DNA of 64,000 bases from Enterobacter sp. Ag1 (GCA_000277545.1 AKXM01000003.1:62022-126021), one strand, 5' to 3'. Numbered from the stretch's first letter, positions 21,204 to 33,227 are shown. Made by a program: numbers and translations. Notes: generated by a model from the letters alone, not told the origin.

Positions 21204-22148
21204 TCAGAACAAATTCGACAAATCAGTGCTGTAGGCTTTGGAAACCTTGTCGCTCATGGCTTTCAGCTGCTGGATCATGCCGGTCAACTTACGTGCGTAG
21301 TTTGGATCCGTGGCATAACCGGCGTTTTGCAGCGCCTGAGCACCCTGCTCTGCTGAAGACGCATTCGTCACGGCAGCATAGCGCGGGTTTTTCGTCAGCA
21401 AGCCAACGTAGTCAGAAAGCGCTTCCAGGTAAGAGCTGTAAACGCGGAACTTCGCTTTCACCTTCTTCGCCTCACCGTTTTCAAATTCGGTGGTGGTGAT
21501 TTCCGTCGTCGCTCCTTTCCAGCCCGGCGTTGCCTTAACGCCGAACAGGTTGAAGCTCGGTTCCCCTTTTTCGGTGCGAATCTGACGCTGGCCCCAGCCG
21601 GACTCCAGCGCGGCCTGCGCCAGAATCAGGTGGTGCGGAATGCCGCTGGCCTCACTGGCCAGACGCGCCGGCAGCGAAAGCTGCGCCAGGAAGTCTTTGC
21701 TGTCTCCGCTCATCGGCTCTTCATTAGAAGGTGCGCGAGGCACGGCCTGACGCACCATTTGCGTTAGCGTCTGGTTCTGGTAGCTGGTGACCGTTTGCGG
21801 GTCGAGTTTCATCGGTACCTGACCTGCCGTTTCCGATGGCTCGACCTGCTCGTTACTCATTTGCTTAACCATCGCATCCGCCAGCCCCAGCCCTTTCGCA
21901 CTCAGCTGTTGAGCTATCTGCTGGTCATACATGCTGGTGTACATCCGCGTGGACTCGCTGCTGAACAGACCGTCTTTCGGCAGCGCCTCACGCATGCTTT
22001 TCAGCATCATCTGCACGAACATCCCTTCCACCTGATGAGCCACCTCTTTCAGGTTGCCCTTAGGATCTTGTCCGGCCTTCGCCTTTAAATCGTTTAGCGA
22101 GTTGGCGTCAAACGCGGCATTGGCAAGTGAACGGGCGTCAGTCAGCAT
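21204..22148 (-). CDS. flgJ: Flagellar rod assembly protein / muramidase FlgJ
   Basis: 314-residue dual protein. The N-terminal half (about 1-100) is the rod-capping domain; the C-terminal half (about 150-314) is a peptidoglycan hydrolase with ALESGWGQ (catalytic Glu182), FNLFGVKA and YATDPNYARKL. It cuts the cell wall so the rod can pass. The start codon overlaps the flgI stop by one base (TAATG), indicating coupling. Confidence 0.96.
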   Translation of the reverse strand: MLTDARSLANAAFDANSLNDLKAKAGQDPKGNLKEVAHQVEGMFVQMMLKSMREALPKDGLFSSESTRMYTSMYDQQIAQQLSAKGLGLADAMVKQMSNEQVEPSETAGQVPMKLDPQTVTSYQNQTLTQMVRQAVPRAPSNEEPMSGDSKDFLAQLSLPARLASEASGIPHHLILAQAALESGWGQRQIRTEKGEPSFNLFGVKATPGWKGATTEITTTEFENGEAKKVKAKFRVYSSYLEALSDYVGLLTKNPRYAAVTNASSAEQGAQALQNAGYATDPNYARKLTGMIQQLKAMSDKVSKAYSTDLSNLF

Positions 22149-23245
22149 TAGATGATTTCCAGTTTTGCACGCAGGCAGCCTGCGCTTTGCATGGATTGCA
22201 GGATAGACATCAGATCGATAGGCGTGGCCCCCAGCGCATTTAACGCACGGACGACATTATTCAGGTTGGCGCTGGAATTAACGCGCTGTACCGAGCCACC
22301 GCTCTGACGTAGGTCGATCTGCGTTTGCGGCGTCACCACGGTCTGGCCGCCGCCAAATGGCGTATTCGGCTGGCTGACCTGATTCTGACGATTTACGGTC
22401 ACCGACAGGTTCCCCTGCGCAACGGCGCAGTTATCCAGCGTCACTTCGCGGTTCATCACCACGGAACCCGTGCGAGAGTTGATCACCACGCGCGCATCCT
22501 GCACCGGCATACTCACTTCAAGGTTTTGGATATCCGCCAGCAGACGAACCTGAGAGCTACCGCCGCTTGGCACGCGGATCTGGATCGTACGGCCATCCAG
22601 CGCAGTTGCGCTGCCGAAGCCGCGGGAGCGGTTAATGGTGTCGGTGATCCGCTGGGCCAGGCTGAAGTCATCATCGTTAAGCTGCAGGTTGAGGGTGTTG
22701 CCGTTGCCGAAAGTCCCGGCCAGCTCACGCTCTACGACCGCGCCGCCGGTGATACGCCCGCCGTTAAGCTGGTTCACCTGCACGCTGCTCCCACCGGCAG
22801 CAGCGCCCGCGCCACCCACCAGCACGTTACCCTGCGCCAGGGCATAAACCTGATTATCCACGCCTTTGAGCGGCGTCATTAAGAGAGTCCCGCCGCGCAG
22901 GCTCTTCGCATTACCCATGGACGAAACAACAACATCAATGTTTTGCCCTGCTCGCGCGAACGCCGGGTATTTTGCCGTCACCATCACCGCTGCCACGTTT
23001 TTCAGCTGCATATTGGTGCCGGTCGGTACGGTAATACCCAGCTGGGAAAGCATGTTGTTCAGGCTTTGGGTGGTAAACGGCGTTTGCGTCGTCTGGTCAC
23101 CGGTGCCGTCCAGCCCAACCACCAGGCCATAGCCAATCAGGGAGTTTTCACGCACGCCCTGCACGGTGGTCAGATCGCGAATGCGGTCAGCTGATGCATA
23201 AGCCGCTGTCAGCAGCACAACCAACCCGAATAAATATTTCACCAT
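22148..23245 (-). CDS. flgI: Flagellar P-ring protein FlgI
   Basis: 365-residue periplasmic P-ring subunit, same length as E. coli. A Sec signal peptide ([19 protein letters not shown]) is followed by [20 protein letters not shown], and the end is [19 protein letters not shown]. The two Cys residues that form the conserved disulfide are present (DNCAVAQGN and AGCLRA). FlgA, encoded divergently, chaperones P-ring assembly. Confidence 0.97.
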   Translation of the reverse strand: MVKYLFGLVVLLTAAYASADRIRDLTTVQGVRENSLIGYGLVVGLDGTGDQTTQTPFTTQSLNNMLSQLGITVPTGTNMQLKNVAAVMVTAKYPAFARAGQNIDVVVSSMGNAKSLRGGTLLMTPLKGVDNQVYALAQGNVLVGGAGAAAGGSSVQVNQLNGGRITGGAVVERELAGTFGNGNTLNLQLNDDDFSLAQRITDTINRSRGFGSATALDGRTIQIRVPSGGSSQVRLLADIQNLEVSMPVQDARVVINSRTGSVVMNREVTLDNCAVAQGNLSVTVNRQNQVSQPNTPFGGGQTVVTPQTQIDLRQSGGSVQRVNSSANLNNVVRALNALGATPIDLMSILQSMQSAGCLRAKLEII

Positions 23246-23256
23246 GGTACCCTCGC

Positions 23257-23952
23257 TTACATCGGCGATACGTTAAGGAAGAAGCGCTGCAGCCAGCCCA
23301 TATTCTGCGCTTCATTAATGTAGCCGTTACCGACATACTCAATTCGGGCATCCGCCACCTGGGTCGACGCAACGGTGTTGCTGCCGCTGATGGTGCGCGG
23401 GTTCACTACGCCAGAGAAGCGGATAAACTCCGTCCCCTGGTTGATGGCAATCTGTTTCTCACCTACGACGTGCAGGTTTCCGTTGGCCAGCACCTGATCG
23501 ACCGTCACCGTCAGCGTGCCGCTGAAGGTGTTGCTGGCGTTGGCGCCGCCTTTACCGTTAAAGCCATTGCTGCCGGAAGCGCTCAGGTCAGCTTTCCCTC
23601 CTCCCAATAGCCCCGAAGCAAAAGTCGGGACCGTGTCAAAGCCGAGGGCCGATTTTCCATCGCGGCTGGCGTTCGCCGAGGAGCTCTTACTGGCGCTGAC
23701 GTTTTCCTGAAGCTGGATGGTCAGAGTATCGCCGATATTACGTGGACGACGATCTTCAAACAGCGGCTGATAGCCGTAGTTCATCGGCTGTGCGGTCTGG
23801 AATATTGATCCGTTAATCGTTGGCGAAGGACCAGGCACCGGCTGCGCGGTCGTGGCCCCTTCAACCAGCGGTTTACTAGGCACTAAGGCGCAGCCGCTTA
23901 CGGCAAACACCAGACTCAGGAGAACAGGACGGAGCACCATTGGGTTTTGCAT
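23257..23952 (-). CDS. flgH: Flagellar L-ring lipoprotein FlgH
   Basis: 231-residue outer-membrane L-ring protein. A lipoprotein signal ends in the lipobox VSGC (Cys about 20), then [20 protein letters not shown] and the strongly conserved [20 protein letters not shown] prefer the ATG at 23952 (MQNPM) because GAAG lies nine bases upstream and the length matches E. coli (232); the ATG at 23961 has no spaced ribosome site. A stem-loop separates it from flgG. Confidence 0.95.
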   Translation of the reverse strand: MQNPMVLRPVLLSLVFAVSGCALVPSKPLVEGATTAQPVPGPSPTINGSIFQTAQPMNYGYQPLFEDRRPRNIGDTLTIQLQENVSASKSSSANASRDGKSALGFDTVPTFASGLLGGGKADLSASGSNGFNGKGGANASNTFSGTLTVTVDQVLANGNLHVVGEKQIAINQGTEFIRFSGVVNPRTISGSNTVASTQVADARIEYVGNGYINEAQNMGWLQRFFLNVSPM

Positions 23953-23976
23953 TGCTTTCATCTTCAGGTCACGGCA

Positions 23977-24000
23977 GCCGACGCGCTTTCACGCGTCGGC
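23977..24000 (-). other. Intra-operon stem-loop between flgG and flgH
   Basis: Perfect 9-bp repeat GCCGACGCG / CGCGTCGGC with a six-base loop, no T run. It lies in the 55-base flgG-flgH gap and may protect or process the mRNA instead of ending it. Confidence 0.65.
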
Positions 24001-24007
24001 AAACGCC

Positions 24008-24820
<813 letters not shown>

Positions 24821-25576
24821 TTAGGTCATTTGCAGCAGCGTGTTAGCGCGCTGTTCGTTTTCATCAACGTTGGCGATAACTTTCATCTGCATTTCAAAAC
24901 GACGGGCGTTGGCGATCATATCCGCCATCGCCTCTGCCGGTTTGACGTTGCTGCCTTCCAGTACGCCGGACATCACCTTAATCGTTGGGTCGGCCTGCGC
25001 GATGGCACCGCGTGTCGCCTGGGCGGCGGGGTTCAAACGAAACAGCCCGTCATCCCCGCGCACCACCTCCTGCTGCGTGGCTTTCACCAGCTTCAGTCGG
25101 CCAATCGGCGCCACGGTATTTGGCGGGTCGCCCGGGTTCAGCGCGGAGATAGTTCCGTCCGCGGCGATGGTAAGCTGCGAACCTTCCGGCACCGCAATCG
25201 GGCCACCTTCACCGATAACGGGCCGGCCGCCAATGGTCAACTGACCGGCAGGGCTGACCTGAATGTTACCGTTGCGGGTATAGCCTTCTCCGCCGTCCTG
25301 CGTCTGCACCGCCAGCCAGCCATCCTGCTGCAAAGCAACGTCCATCGGGCGCGAGGTGTAGTCCAGCTGACCAGGCGTCATATCAGCCCCTGGCGTTGAG
25401 GCAATCACCAGGGTACGAGTTGGCAGAGAAAGCCCTTCCACCGGGACAGCACGCAAAGCATTAAGCTGCGCGCGGAAGCCCGGTGTGGAAGCGTTCGCCA
25501 TGTTGCTCGCCGTGACTGACTGTTGATTCAGCGTCTGGCTGGCAGCGCCCATGGCGGTGTAGATTGCATGATCCAT
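24821..25576 (-). CDS. flgF: Flagellar proximal rod protein FlgF
   Basis: 251-residue proximal rod subunit. It starts MDHAIYTAMGAASQTLNQQS, carries SNMANASTPGFRAQL in the N-terminal axial motif, and ends with NARRFEMQMKVIANVDENEQ. Length equals E. coli. It follows flgE by 20 bases. Confidence 0.96.
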   Translation of the reverse strand: MDHAIYTAMGAASQTLNQQSVTASNMANASTPGFRAQLNALRAVPVEGLSLPTRTLVIASTPGADMTPGQLDYTSRPMDVALQQDGWLAVQTQDGGEGYTRNGNIQVSPAGQLTIGGRPVIGEGGPIAVPEGSQLTIAADGTISALNPGDPPNTVAPIGRLKLVKATQQEVVRGDDGLFRLNPAAQATRGAIAQADPTIKVMSGVLEGSNVKPAEAMADMIANARRFEMQMKVIANVDENEQRANTLLQMT

Positions 25577-25596
25577 TAAGCCGTCCCTTCAGGCGC

Positions 25597-26847
25597 TTAG
25601 CGCAGGTTAACCAGGGTGTTGAGGATCTGGTCCTGGGTTTTGATGGTCTGCGCGTTCGACTGATAGTTACGCTGCGCGACGATCATGTTGACCAGTTCTT
25701 TACTCAGATCCACGTTCGAAGATTCCAGCGCGCCGCTGGTCAGGGTTCCGAAGTTACCGGTGCCCGCCAGGCCCAGCAACGCAACACCGGAAGAGTTGCT
25801 TGCGGTCCAGACGTTATCGCCCTGGGACTGCAAACCTTCAGGGTTCGCAAAGTTGGACAGCACGATTTGCCCCAGAAGCTGGGTCTGCTCGTTGGAGTAG
25901 TTCCCGACCACGGTGCCATCGTCGTTAATCTGATAAGACGTCAGGTCACCCGGCTTGTAGCCGTTCTGGTTGGTCGCCACGATGTTGTTAGACCCGGTGT
26001 TCTGCTGCATGGAGTTCTGGAAGCTCAGCGCGAAGGTCGCAGGTGTCGCGCCGTTGGTGACGCCGGTGGTCACGTTGATGCTGGTTGGCAGCGTGTTCGG
26101 GTTTGGAATCGGATCGGCGGCATTGGCAGTAATCCCCTGCAGGTTGCCGTTGTTGTCGAAACGCATAAACCCGGCGGACGTTGCCGTAGAACCCGCTACG
26201 GAAGAGTCTTTGGTGTAAACCTGCCAGGCGTTATCCGCGCTCTTAACGTAGTAAACATCCATACCATGGGCGTTACCCTGGCTGTCATAAACGGTGACCG
26301 TGCCCTTCTTGTTGTAGCTGTTCGCATTGGTAGGATCGAACGGCGTTACGGTCGGGATCTTATCGGTAGAGTTCAGGTTGATCTGCTGGGACGCAGTGGT
26401 GGTGGTCTTCGCCGGCATCAGCGTGTTCGGGATCGACAAGCCTACCGGGTTGGCGCCCTGTTGGATGGTTGGCGGCGTGCCGGTTGCCGGGTAACCGGTC
26501 AGCTGCAGGCCCTGCATGTTCACCAGGTTACGGTTTTCATCCAGCTTGAACTGGCCGTTACGGCTATAGAACACCGAGCCGGAGCTGTCTACCAGGCGGA
26601 AGAAGCCGTTCTGGCTGATAGCGACGTCCAGGCCACGACCGGTCCCGGTGGTAGTCCCATCGCCAAAGTTCTGGGTCACGCCCGCGACTTTAACGCCCAG
26701 ACCCACTTTAGAGCCTGCGAACATATCGGCAAAAGAGACCGAACCTGATTTAAAACCGTAGGTGGCGGAGTTGGCAATGTTGTTACCAATCACGTCCAGG
26801 TTGGTGGCCGCAGCATTTAAGCCGCTGACCGCTTGAGAAAACGCCAT
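25597..26847 (-). CDS. flgE: Flagellar hook protein FlgE
   Basis: 416-residue hook subunit, about 14 residues longer than E. coli. Conserved axial ends are MAFSQAVSGLNAAATNLDVI and ELVNMIVAQRNYQSNAQTIK; the surface-exposed middle (about 150-300, rich in Thr, Asn and Ser) is variable and holds the extra residues. It is built up under the FlgD cap encoded just upstream. Confidence 0.97.
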   Translation of the reverse strand: MAFSQAVSGLNAAATNLDVIGNNIANSATYGFKSGSVSFADMFAGSKVGLGVKVAGVTQNFGDGTTTGTGRGLDVAISQNGFFRLVDSSGSVFYSRNGQFKLDENRNLVNMQGLQLTGYPATGTPPTIQQGANPVGLSIPNTLMPAKTTTTASQQINLNSTDKIPTVTPFDPTNANSYNKKGTVTVYDSQGNAHGMDVYYVKSADNAWQVYTKDSSVAGSTATSAGFMRFDNNGNLQGITANAADPIPNPNTLPTSINVTTGVTNGATPATFALSFQNSMQQNTGSNNIVATNQNGYKPGDLTSYQINDDGTVVGNYSNEQTQLLGQIVLSNFANPEGLQSQGDNVWTASNSSGVALLGLAGTGNFGTLTSGALESSNVDLSKELVNMIVAQRNYQSNAQTIKTQDQILNTLVNLR

Positions 26848-26873
26848 GTCTTACTCCTGCTTAGGTTATAGGC

Positions 26874-27572
26874 TTAAATAATTTGCCTGATTGCATCGAG
26901 GGTCGTAGAACCGTAGGTCCCGAGATCCAGTTTGAGGCCATCTTTGCCGTTGATAACACCGCTCACCATAGCGAAGCCCAGCGGCTGAGCCACCAGCTGT
27001 GTCCCGCCATTCGTGGCATTGATCGCCACGGTATAAGAGCCGTCCGGCACGTTGGTGCCGTCGTTGGCGCTGCCGTCCCAGGTAAAGGTATGCACCCCGG
27101 CACTCAGTCCACCAATCTCGATAGTACGCACCACTTTGCCGTCTTTATCGGAGATGGTGGCCGTGACTTTGTCCGCCGCCTGCTGCAGCTCGACGCCAAA
27201 CGGCGTGGTGCTGATGGTGTTGGTTTTTGAATCGGTCCCCGCCAGGATTTTGTTGCCCGGGATCATGACGCCATGGCCAATCAGGGCGCTGGCCTGCAGA
27301 GACTGGTTCTGGTTGATCTGGCCGGAGACGGAACCCAGCGTGGTGTTAAGTTTTTCGATGCCGCTAACGGTACTGATCTGCGCCAGCTGCGTGGTCAGTT
27401 CGTTGTTCTGCATCGGGTTGGTCGGATCCTGGTTTTTTAACTGCGCCACCAGCAGGGTCAGAAAACTCCCCTGCAGGTCTGCGGCGCTATTGCCGGTCAG
27501 GCTGTTTTTCGATGCACCAGCCGTAGGATCAACATTGTTAGTCGGATCGTTCACTTTGACTGCAATGGACAT
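26874..27572 (-). CDS. flgD: Flagellar hook-capping protein FlgD
   Basis: 232-residue scaffold that caps the growing hook. GSFLTLLVAQLKNQDPTNPM is the family signature in the N-terminal part; the C-terminal half has an FlnD-type/Tudor fold (DKDGKVVRTIEIGGLSAGVH). It follows flgC by 11 bases and precedes flgE by 26. Confidence 0.96.
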   Translation of the reverse strand: MSIAVKVNDPTNNVDPTAGASKNSLTGNSAADLQGSFLTLLVAQLKNQDPTNPMQNNELTTQLAQISTVSGIEKLNTTLGSVSGQINQNQSLQASALIGHGVMIPGNKILAGTDSKTNTISTTPFGVELQQAADKVTATISDKDGKVVRTIEIGGLSAGVHTFTWDGSANDGTNVPDGSYTVAINATNGGTQLVAQPLGFAMVSGVINGKDGLKLDLGTYGSTTLDAIRQII

Positions 27573-27583
27573 ATAGGCTCCTG

Positions 27584-27988
27584 TTACTGACCGAGAGTGA
27601 GCGTTTTCATCATCATGCCCTTCACGGTGTTGAGCACTTCGACGTTGGCCTGATAGCTACGGGAGGCGGACATGCTGTTGACCATCTCCCCGACCACATC
27701 AACGTTTGGCATACGCACGTAGCCGCGCGCGTCCGCAAGCGGGTTACCCGGCTGGAAAACCAGCTTGTCCGGCGCATCGCTCTCAATCACTTTGGTCACT
27801 TTAACGCCACCGGTCGCCGCGCCAGGGGCTGCATCCACCTGGAAAACGACCTGTTTTGCGCGGTAAGGCTGACCGTCTGGTCCGGTGACGCTGTCGGCGT
27901 TGGCGAGGTTACTTGCCGCCACGTTCATGCGTTTGGACTGGGCCGTCATAGCCGAACCGGCGATGTCGAAAATATTGAGTAAGGCCAT
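27584..27988 (-). CDS. flgC: Flagellar proximal rod protein FlgC
   Basis: 134-residue rod subunit: [20 protein letters not shown], then [20 protein letters not shown], and C-terminal [20 protein letters not shown]. Length equals E. coli. It starts three bases after flgB. Confidence 0.97.
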   Translation of the reverse strand: MALLNIFDIAGSAMTAQSKRMNVAASNLANADSVTGPDGQPYRAKQVVFQVDAAPGAATGGVKVTKVIESDAPDKLVFQPGNPLADARGYVRMPNVDVVGEMVNSMSASRSYQANVEVLNTVKGMMMKTLTLGQ

Positions 27989-27991
27989 CGA

Positions 27992-28402
27992 TTATCCCTG
28001 TAGCACCGACATCATGCTTTTGATTTGCCCGCCAAGCACCGTGAGGTTTGTTTGGTAATTCAGGCTGTTATCGGCAAACTGCGTACGTTCACGGTCCATA
28101 TCGACGGTGTTACCGTCCATGGCGGGCTGGTCAGGTACGCGGTAAAGGAGATCGAGCGACGGAGTGGAGTGGGTTTCTGCCGGGATATGGCGTGCCGAAG
28201 TGAGCGCCAGAGACATGCCGCCTCCTTCAACGCGTCCGCGCTCCATCACTTTTTTCATTTCACTGGCAAAGTCGATATCGCGCGCCTGAAAGCCCGGCGT
28301 GTCGGCATTGGCGATATTCGCGGCCAGAATCTCTTGGCGCTGAGCACGCAAATTAAGCGCTTCTTGCTGAAATCGCAGTGCGGCGTCCAGTTTATCGAGC
28401 AT
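27992..28402 (-). CDS. flgB: Flagellar proximal rod protein FlgB
   Basis: 136-residue rod subunit and first gene of the flgBCDEFGHIJ operon. It begins [20 protein letters not shown] with [20 protein letters not shown] use the ATG at 28402, which has GGAGGAAGC directly upstream; an earlier in-frame ATG adds six non-conserved residues. It is divergent from flgA. Confidence 0.97.
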   Translation of the reverse strand: MLDKLDAALRFQQEALNLRAQRQEILAANIANADTPGFQARDIDFASEMKKVMERGRVEGGGMSLALTSARHIPAETHSTPSLDLLYRVPDQPAMDGNTVDMDRERTQFADNSLNYQTNLTVLGGQIKSMMSVLQG

Positions 28403-28474
28403 GCTTCCTCCATGGTCCATAGAATTAGGAATCGTCCGAAAGCTTAAATCCCCTTACGCGTACGCGATGGGTGG

Positions 28475-28506
28475 AATAAACGCAAAATACGTCGCTATTT
28501 ATCGCC
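28475..28506. promoter_or_regulatory. Candidate FlhDC box between flgB and flgA
   Basis: AATAAACGCAAAATACG followed at once by CGCTATTTATCGCC gives imperfect inverted halves like FlhD4C2 sites, midway in the 159-base divergent gap where class 2 promoters for flgB and flgA must lie. The match is by eye only. Confidence 0.4.
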
Positions 28507-28561
28507 TTGATCAAAACGACTCGCGGTTAAAATCACCGCAATCTGAATACGGAGAAGCGCG

Positions 28562-29221
28562 ATGAGAAGTCTGAAAATCTTGAGCGGTATAGCCAGTTTG
28601 CTGTTCGGCCAGTTGGCTATGGCGAGCGCACTCGATCAGCCGCTGACTGAGTATTTTCAACAGCGACTGGCGGGGATCAGCGATGACGTCAGCGTCAAGG
28701 TGAAAACGCCAGAGGCTCAGCTTCCAGCCTGCCCTCAGCCAGAATTCTCAACGCCCGGCAATGCCAAACTGTGGGGCAACGTTAGCGTCATGGCCCGCTG
28801 CGGCAGCGACAAACGGTTTATCCAGGTTCAGGTGATTGCCACGGGCCAGTATGTGGTTGCCAGCCGCCCTATCTCCCGTGGTGCAAGGATCGATGCCAGT
28901 AGCGTGCAGTTAACCCAGGGGCGCCTTGACCAACTGCCGCCACGGACTATGCTGGATCTCGGCCAGGCGACGGACGCCGTTTCACTTCGGGATATTGCCC
29001 CCGGGCAGCCGGTGATTCAGACGATGGTACGCCAGGCCTGGCGAGTAAAAGCCGGTCAGCAGGTTCAGGTGATTGCCTCCGGCGAAGGCTTTAGCGTCAA
29101 CGGAGAAGGCAAAGCGCTTAATAACGCCGCCGTCGCGCAAAATGCCCGCGTTCGCATGTCCTCAGGGCAGGTGGTGAGCGGGACGGTGGATGCTGATGGG
29201 AATATTCTGATTAATCTATAA
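28562..29221 (+). CDS. flgA: Flagellar P-ring chaperone FlgA
   Basis: 219-residue periplasmic chaperone for P-ring assembly. A Sec signal ([20 protein letters not shown]) is followed by the SAF domain (about 100-165; [20 protein letters not shown]) and a C-terminal flagella basal-body FlgA domain. The ATG follows GGAGAAGCGC. It heads flgAMN, divergent from flgB. Confidence 0.95.
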   Translation: MRSLKILSGIASLLFGQLAMASALDQPLTEYFQQRLAGISDDVSVKVKTPEAQLPACPQPEFSTPGNAKLWGNVSVMARCGSDKRFIQVQVIATGQYVVASRPISRGARIDASSVQLTQGRLDQLPPRTMLDLGQATDAVSLRDIAPGQPVIQTMVRQAWRVKAGQQVQVIASGEGFSVNGEGKALNNAAVAQNARVRMSSGQVVSGTVDADGNILINL

Positions 29222-29227
29222 TCTTTT

Positions 29228-29254
29228 TAAAGATTCCGCGGCGACTGCCGATAG
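29228..29254 (+). promoter_or_regulatory. Sigma-28 (FliA) promoter for flgMN
   Basis: TAAA-N15-GCCGATAG matches the FliA consensus at 11 of 12 defined positions. It begins just after the flgA stop and 89 bases upstream of flgM, so FlgM is also made from a class 3 promoter. Confidence 0.9.
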
Positions 29255-29316
29255 TACTATCAACAAATGATACTGACTGGCTCTTACGCCGCGAGCCCCT
29301 CGATGAGGAGAGAACA

Positions 29317-29610
29317 ATGAGCATTGATCGCACGTCGCCACTGAAACCGGTAAGCACTGTTCAACCACGTGAAACCAGCGATCCACAGACGCTGAAAAGC
29401 CGTCTTGAAAAATCCACTACCGCCAACAGCACCAGCGTAAAGCTGAGTAATGCGCAGGCCAAACTGATGCAGCCCGGCACCGGCGATATCAACATGGAAC
29501 GCGTTGAAGCGCTGAAGACGGCCATTCGTAACGGCGACCTGAAGATGGATACCGGCAAGATCGCCGACGCGCTGCTCCAGGAAGCCCAAAGCTATTTGTC
29601 GAGTAAATAA
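29317..29610 (+). CDS. flgM: Anti-sigma-28 factor FlgM
   Basis: 97-residue, largely disordered FliA inhibitor that is exported through the completed hook to release late gene expression. It begins [20 protein letters not shown] and ends with helices [20 protein letters not shown] and [13 protein letters not shown] that wrap sigma-28. GAGGAG lies upstream. Same length as E. coli FlgM. Confidence 0.97.
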   Translation: MSIDRTSPLKPVSTVQPRETSDPQTLKSRLEKSTTANSTSVKLSNAQAKLMQPGTGDINMERVEALKTAIRNGDLKMDTGKIADALLQEAQSYLSSK

Positions 29611-29612
29611 CG

Positions 29613-30038
29613 GTGAGTCGTCTGTTAGAAGTGCTGGACCAAATGACCGCAGTGCTGAATTCACTTAAAGAGGTGATGGACGCTGAACAGCTGCAGCTTT
29701 CCGCAGGCCAGATAAACAGCAATGCGCTGCAACGTATAACTGAAGATAAAAGCTCGCTGCTGGCTACGCTGGATTACCTGGAGCAACAGCGTCGCGCGGA
29801 ACAAAACGCCGGGGCGGTCACCAGCCTGGACGTTAGCCAGCGCTGGCAGACGATCACGCAAAAAACCCTGCACCTGCGGGACATTAATCAGCATAACGGT
29901 TGGTTGCTGGAAGACCAGATGGCCCGCAATGAGCAGGCTATTGCCGTGTTAAAACCGCATCAGGCACCGGACTTCTATGGCGCCGATGGGCAGGCAACGG
30001 CGCAGGGCAGCCGCGGCGGCAAAAAAATCACGATCTGA
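29613..30038 (+). CDS. flgN: Flagellar export chaperone FlgN
   Basis: 141-residue cytoplasmic chaperone for FlgK and FlgL. It is helical and Gln/Leu-rich, with the start MSRLLEVLDQMTAVLNSLKE and the end GGKKITI, similar to E. coli FlgN (138 aa). The start is GTG at 29613, two bases after the flgM stop, so translation is probably coupled. Confidence 0.95.
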   Translation: MSRLLEVLDQMTAVLNSLKEVMDAEQLQLSAGQINSNALQRITEDKSSLLATLDYLEQQRRAEQNAGAVTSLDVSQRWQTITQKTLHLRDINQHNGWLLEDQMARNEQAIAVLKPHQAPDFYGADGQATAQGSRGGKKITI

Positions 30039-30057
30039 TTCTCCTCGCCAATGAAAA

Positions 30058-30087
30058 CAGCTGGTCAACGCTCTCCTTGACCAGCTG
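30058..30087. terminator. Terminator between flgN and the cold-shock-domain gene
   Basis: Perfect 11-bp inverted repeat CAGCTGGTCAA / TTGACCAGCTG with an 8-base loop between two converging genes. T runs are short on both sides (TTTT on the minus strand). Confidence 0.7.
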
Positions 30088-30092
30088 CTTGC

Positions 30093-30575
30093 TTATTTCA
30101 GCGATTTCAAGACTTTTACCGTCGCCTCAATATCAATCTCATCCTCTGAGAACAGATGTGTTTCGCCCTGGAAGGTGGTCACGGCCAGTTTTTTCACCGT
30201 GCGCATTTCCCCTTCTTTTTTCTCTGCCTTCGGGCGAATGCTGTTCATCAGCAACCCAACCGACAGCACCGCATTTTCTTTATCAATCTTCCCGTCCGCG
30301 GGCTCTTCTTCGCTGTACACCACGAAAGATTTGATCGAGGTGATTTTAAGCCGCTCGCCCGCAATAAACAGATGCTTGCTCTCAGGCTCCACTTTCACGG
30401 CAAACGCCGACAGCCCTTTATTATTGGTCCCCGGCTCGAAGGTCACCGACGCGTCCTTTTTGATAAGTTCCGGGTTGGCGACTTTAATCACGTGGAAATA
30501 ACGGTTTTCACCGTTTTCATCTTTGATAAATCCGAAGCCCTTCTCTTCGAACCAGGTTGTGATTATTCCTCTCAT
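30093..30575 (-). CDS. Cold-shock-domain protein with unknown C-terminal domain
   Basis: 160 residues. The first 65 form a cold-shock (CSD) domain: IITTWFEEKGFGFIKDENGE contains the RNP1 motif KGFGFI, while the RNP2 position reads RYFHVIKV in place of the usual IFVHFS. The remaining 95 residues (about 66-160) are Lys/Glu-rich with a beta-type pattern (LFIAGERLKITSIKSFVVYS; VKKLAVTTFQGETHLFSEDE) that I do not recognise. The ATG at 30575 has AGGTG upstream. It follows murJ by 77 bases on the same strand. E. coli has no gene here. A nucleic-acid-binding role is likely; more cannot be said. Confidence 0.75.
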   Translation of the reverse strand: MRGIITTWFEEKGFGFIKDENGENRYFHVIKVANPELIKKDASVTFEPGTNNKGLSAFAVKVEPESKHLFIAGERLKITSIKSFVVYSEEEPADGKIDKENAVLSVGLLMNSIRPKAEKKEGEMRTVKKLAVTTFQGETHLFSEDEIDIEATVKVLKSLK

Positions 30576-30652
30576 CGCTCTGTCACCTAATTAACCTTTC
30601 AACATATAAAGAATAGGGCGGCGTGACGAAACCGTCATCCACCCAGAAAAAA

Positions 30653-32188
<1,536 letters not shown>

Positions 32189-32213
32189 TTATTCTGTTAT
32201 TCCACAAACATGA

Positions 32214-32232
32214 ACGCCTGCAATGCAGGCGT
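32214..32232. other. Stem-loop in the mviM-murJ gap
   Basis: Perfect 8-bp repeat ACGCCTGC / GCAGGCGT with an AAT loop, 26 bases upstream of murJ and 70 bases past mviM. No T run follows, so it may be an mRNA structure and not a terminator. Confidence 0.5.
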
Positions 32233-32301
32233 ACATGGATGATGACAAGTCGGCATAGTCTACCGATACGGCGCTGAATTGCTACCGCGATATGTTACAG
32301 C

Positions 32302-33225
32302 TTATTCGCTAATTGCCTCGCGCCAGAGCTTCTCGACGACACGCTGCGCCAGCAGCGCCTGCTCGCCGGAGGTTTCCGGGACAGTTTGGTTCGCCACGCA
32401 GTCGATAAAGTGACGCGCACAGCCCACAAAGCCGCGCTGTTCCAGCGTGGTTTGCCAGCCGGGAATGGGCTGTTCCACCACACCGGCGCCGCATTCTTCG
32501 CGCCACTGACGCATGTCGGTTACCTCATACAGCCCGCCGTCAGTCACCGCCTGCACCCACTCTCGCTGGCTTCCGGCGCGGCGATGCATACTGGTGGTCA
32601 CGCTCAGGTTGCCCTGGCTGAAATGGTGTTCGGCGTACAGCATTTGCCCTGATTCATTGGTTTGCAACGTCCCGCTTTGCAACTGGGCACTGCCGCCGCC
32701 AAGCCAGAGCGCGGTATCCACGACGTGAAGATAGTCATCAAGCAGCGTGAAGCGCAGATCCCCCGGGCCGACGCTGTCGCTGCGGTGTTTGTCCATCCGC
32801 AAGGATGCCCCGGCAGACAGCGTTGCCTTTAACTGCTGGTAACGCGGGGCAAAACGGCGGTTAAAGCCCACCATCAGGGTGCGTTTTTTGCGCTCTGCAA
32901 GCTCCACCAGCTTTTCGGCGTCAGCCAGATTTTCCGCCAGCGGCTTATCCACGCAGACGCTGACGCCCGCATTGAGCAGATCATTCACCACCGCGTAGTG
33001 GGAACTGGTGGCGCTATGCACAAAAACAGCATCGCACTGCGCCGCCAGATTGCTGAGCGAATCGATATACGGCATACGCCAGGTTTCACACACCGGCAGC
33101 GCTTTCGCTTTGGTCGGTGAAAATGCGCCCACCAGCGACCAGTCGTCGGATGCCCCCAGAACCGGAAGCCAGGCTTTCTGCGCGATCCCGCCCAGCCCCA
33201 CGACGCCAATACGTAATTTCGTCAT
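32302..33225 (-). CDS. mviM: Gfo/Idh/MocA-family oxidoreductase YceM (MviM)
   Basis: 307-residue NAD(P)-dependent oxidoreductase of unknown substrate. The Rossmann GVVGLGGIAQKA is at residues 7-18 and the family motif (normally EKP) reads CVDKPLAEN near residue 92. E. coli MviM is the same length. It follows yceH by two bases and belongs to the rimJ-yceH-mviM run. The virulence label in the name is historical. Confidence 0.93.
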   Translation of the reverse strand: MTKLRIGVVGLGGIAQKAWLPVLGASDDWSLVGAFSPTKAKALPVCETWRMPYIDSLSNLAAQCDAVFVHSATSSHYAVVNDLLNAGVSVCVDKPLAENLADAEKLVELAERKKRTLMVGFNRRFAPRYQQLKATLSAGASLRMDKHRSDSVGPGDLRFTLLDDYLHVVDTALWLGGGSAQLQSGTLQTNESGQMLYAEHHFSQGNLSVTTSMHRRAGSQREWVQAVTDGGLYEVTDMRQWREECGAGVVEQPIPGWQTTLEQRGFVGCARHFIDCVANQTVPETSGEQALLAQRVVEKLWREAISE

Positions 33226-33227
33226 CC

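Noticed and set aside
25564..26748. 394-codon plus-strand frame across flgE
   Set aside because: Antisense shadow of a low-stop, high-GC3 gene; His/Arg/Val-rich translation with no family features.
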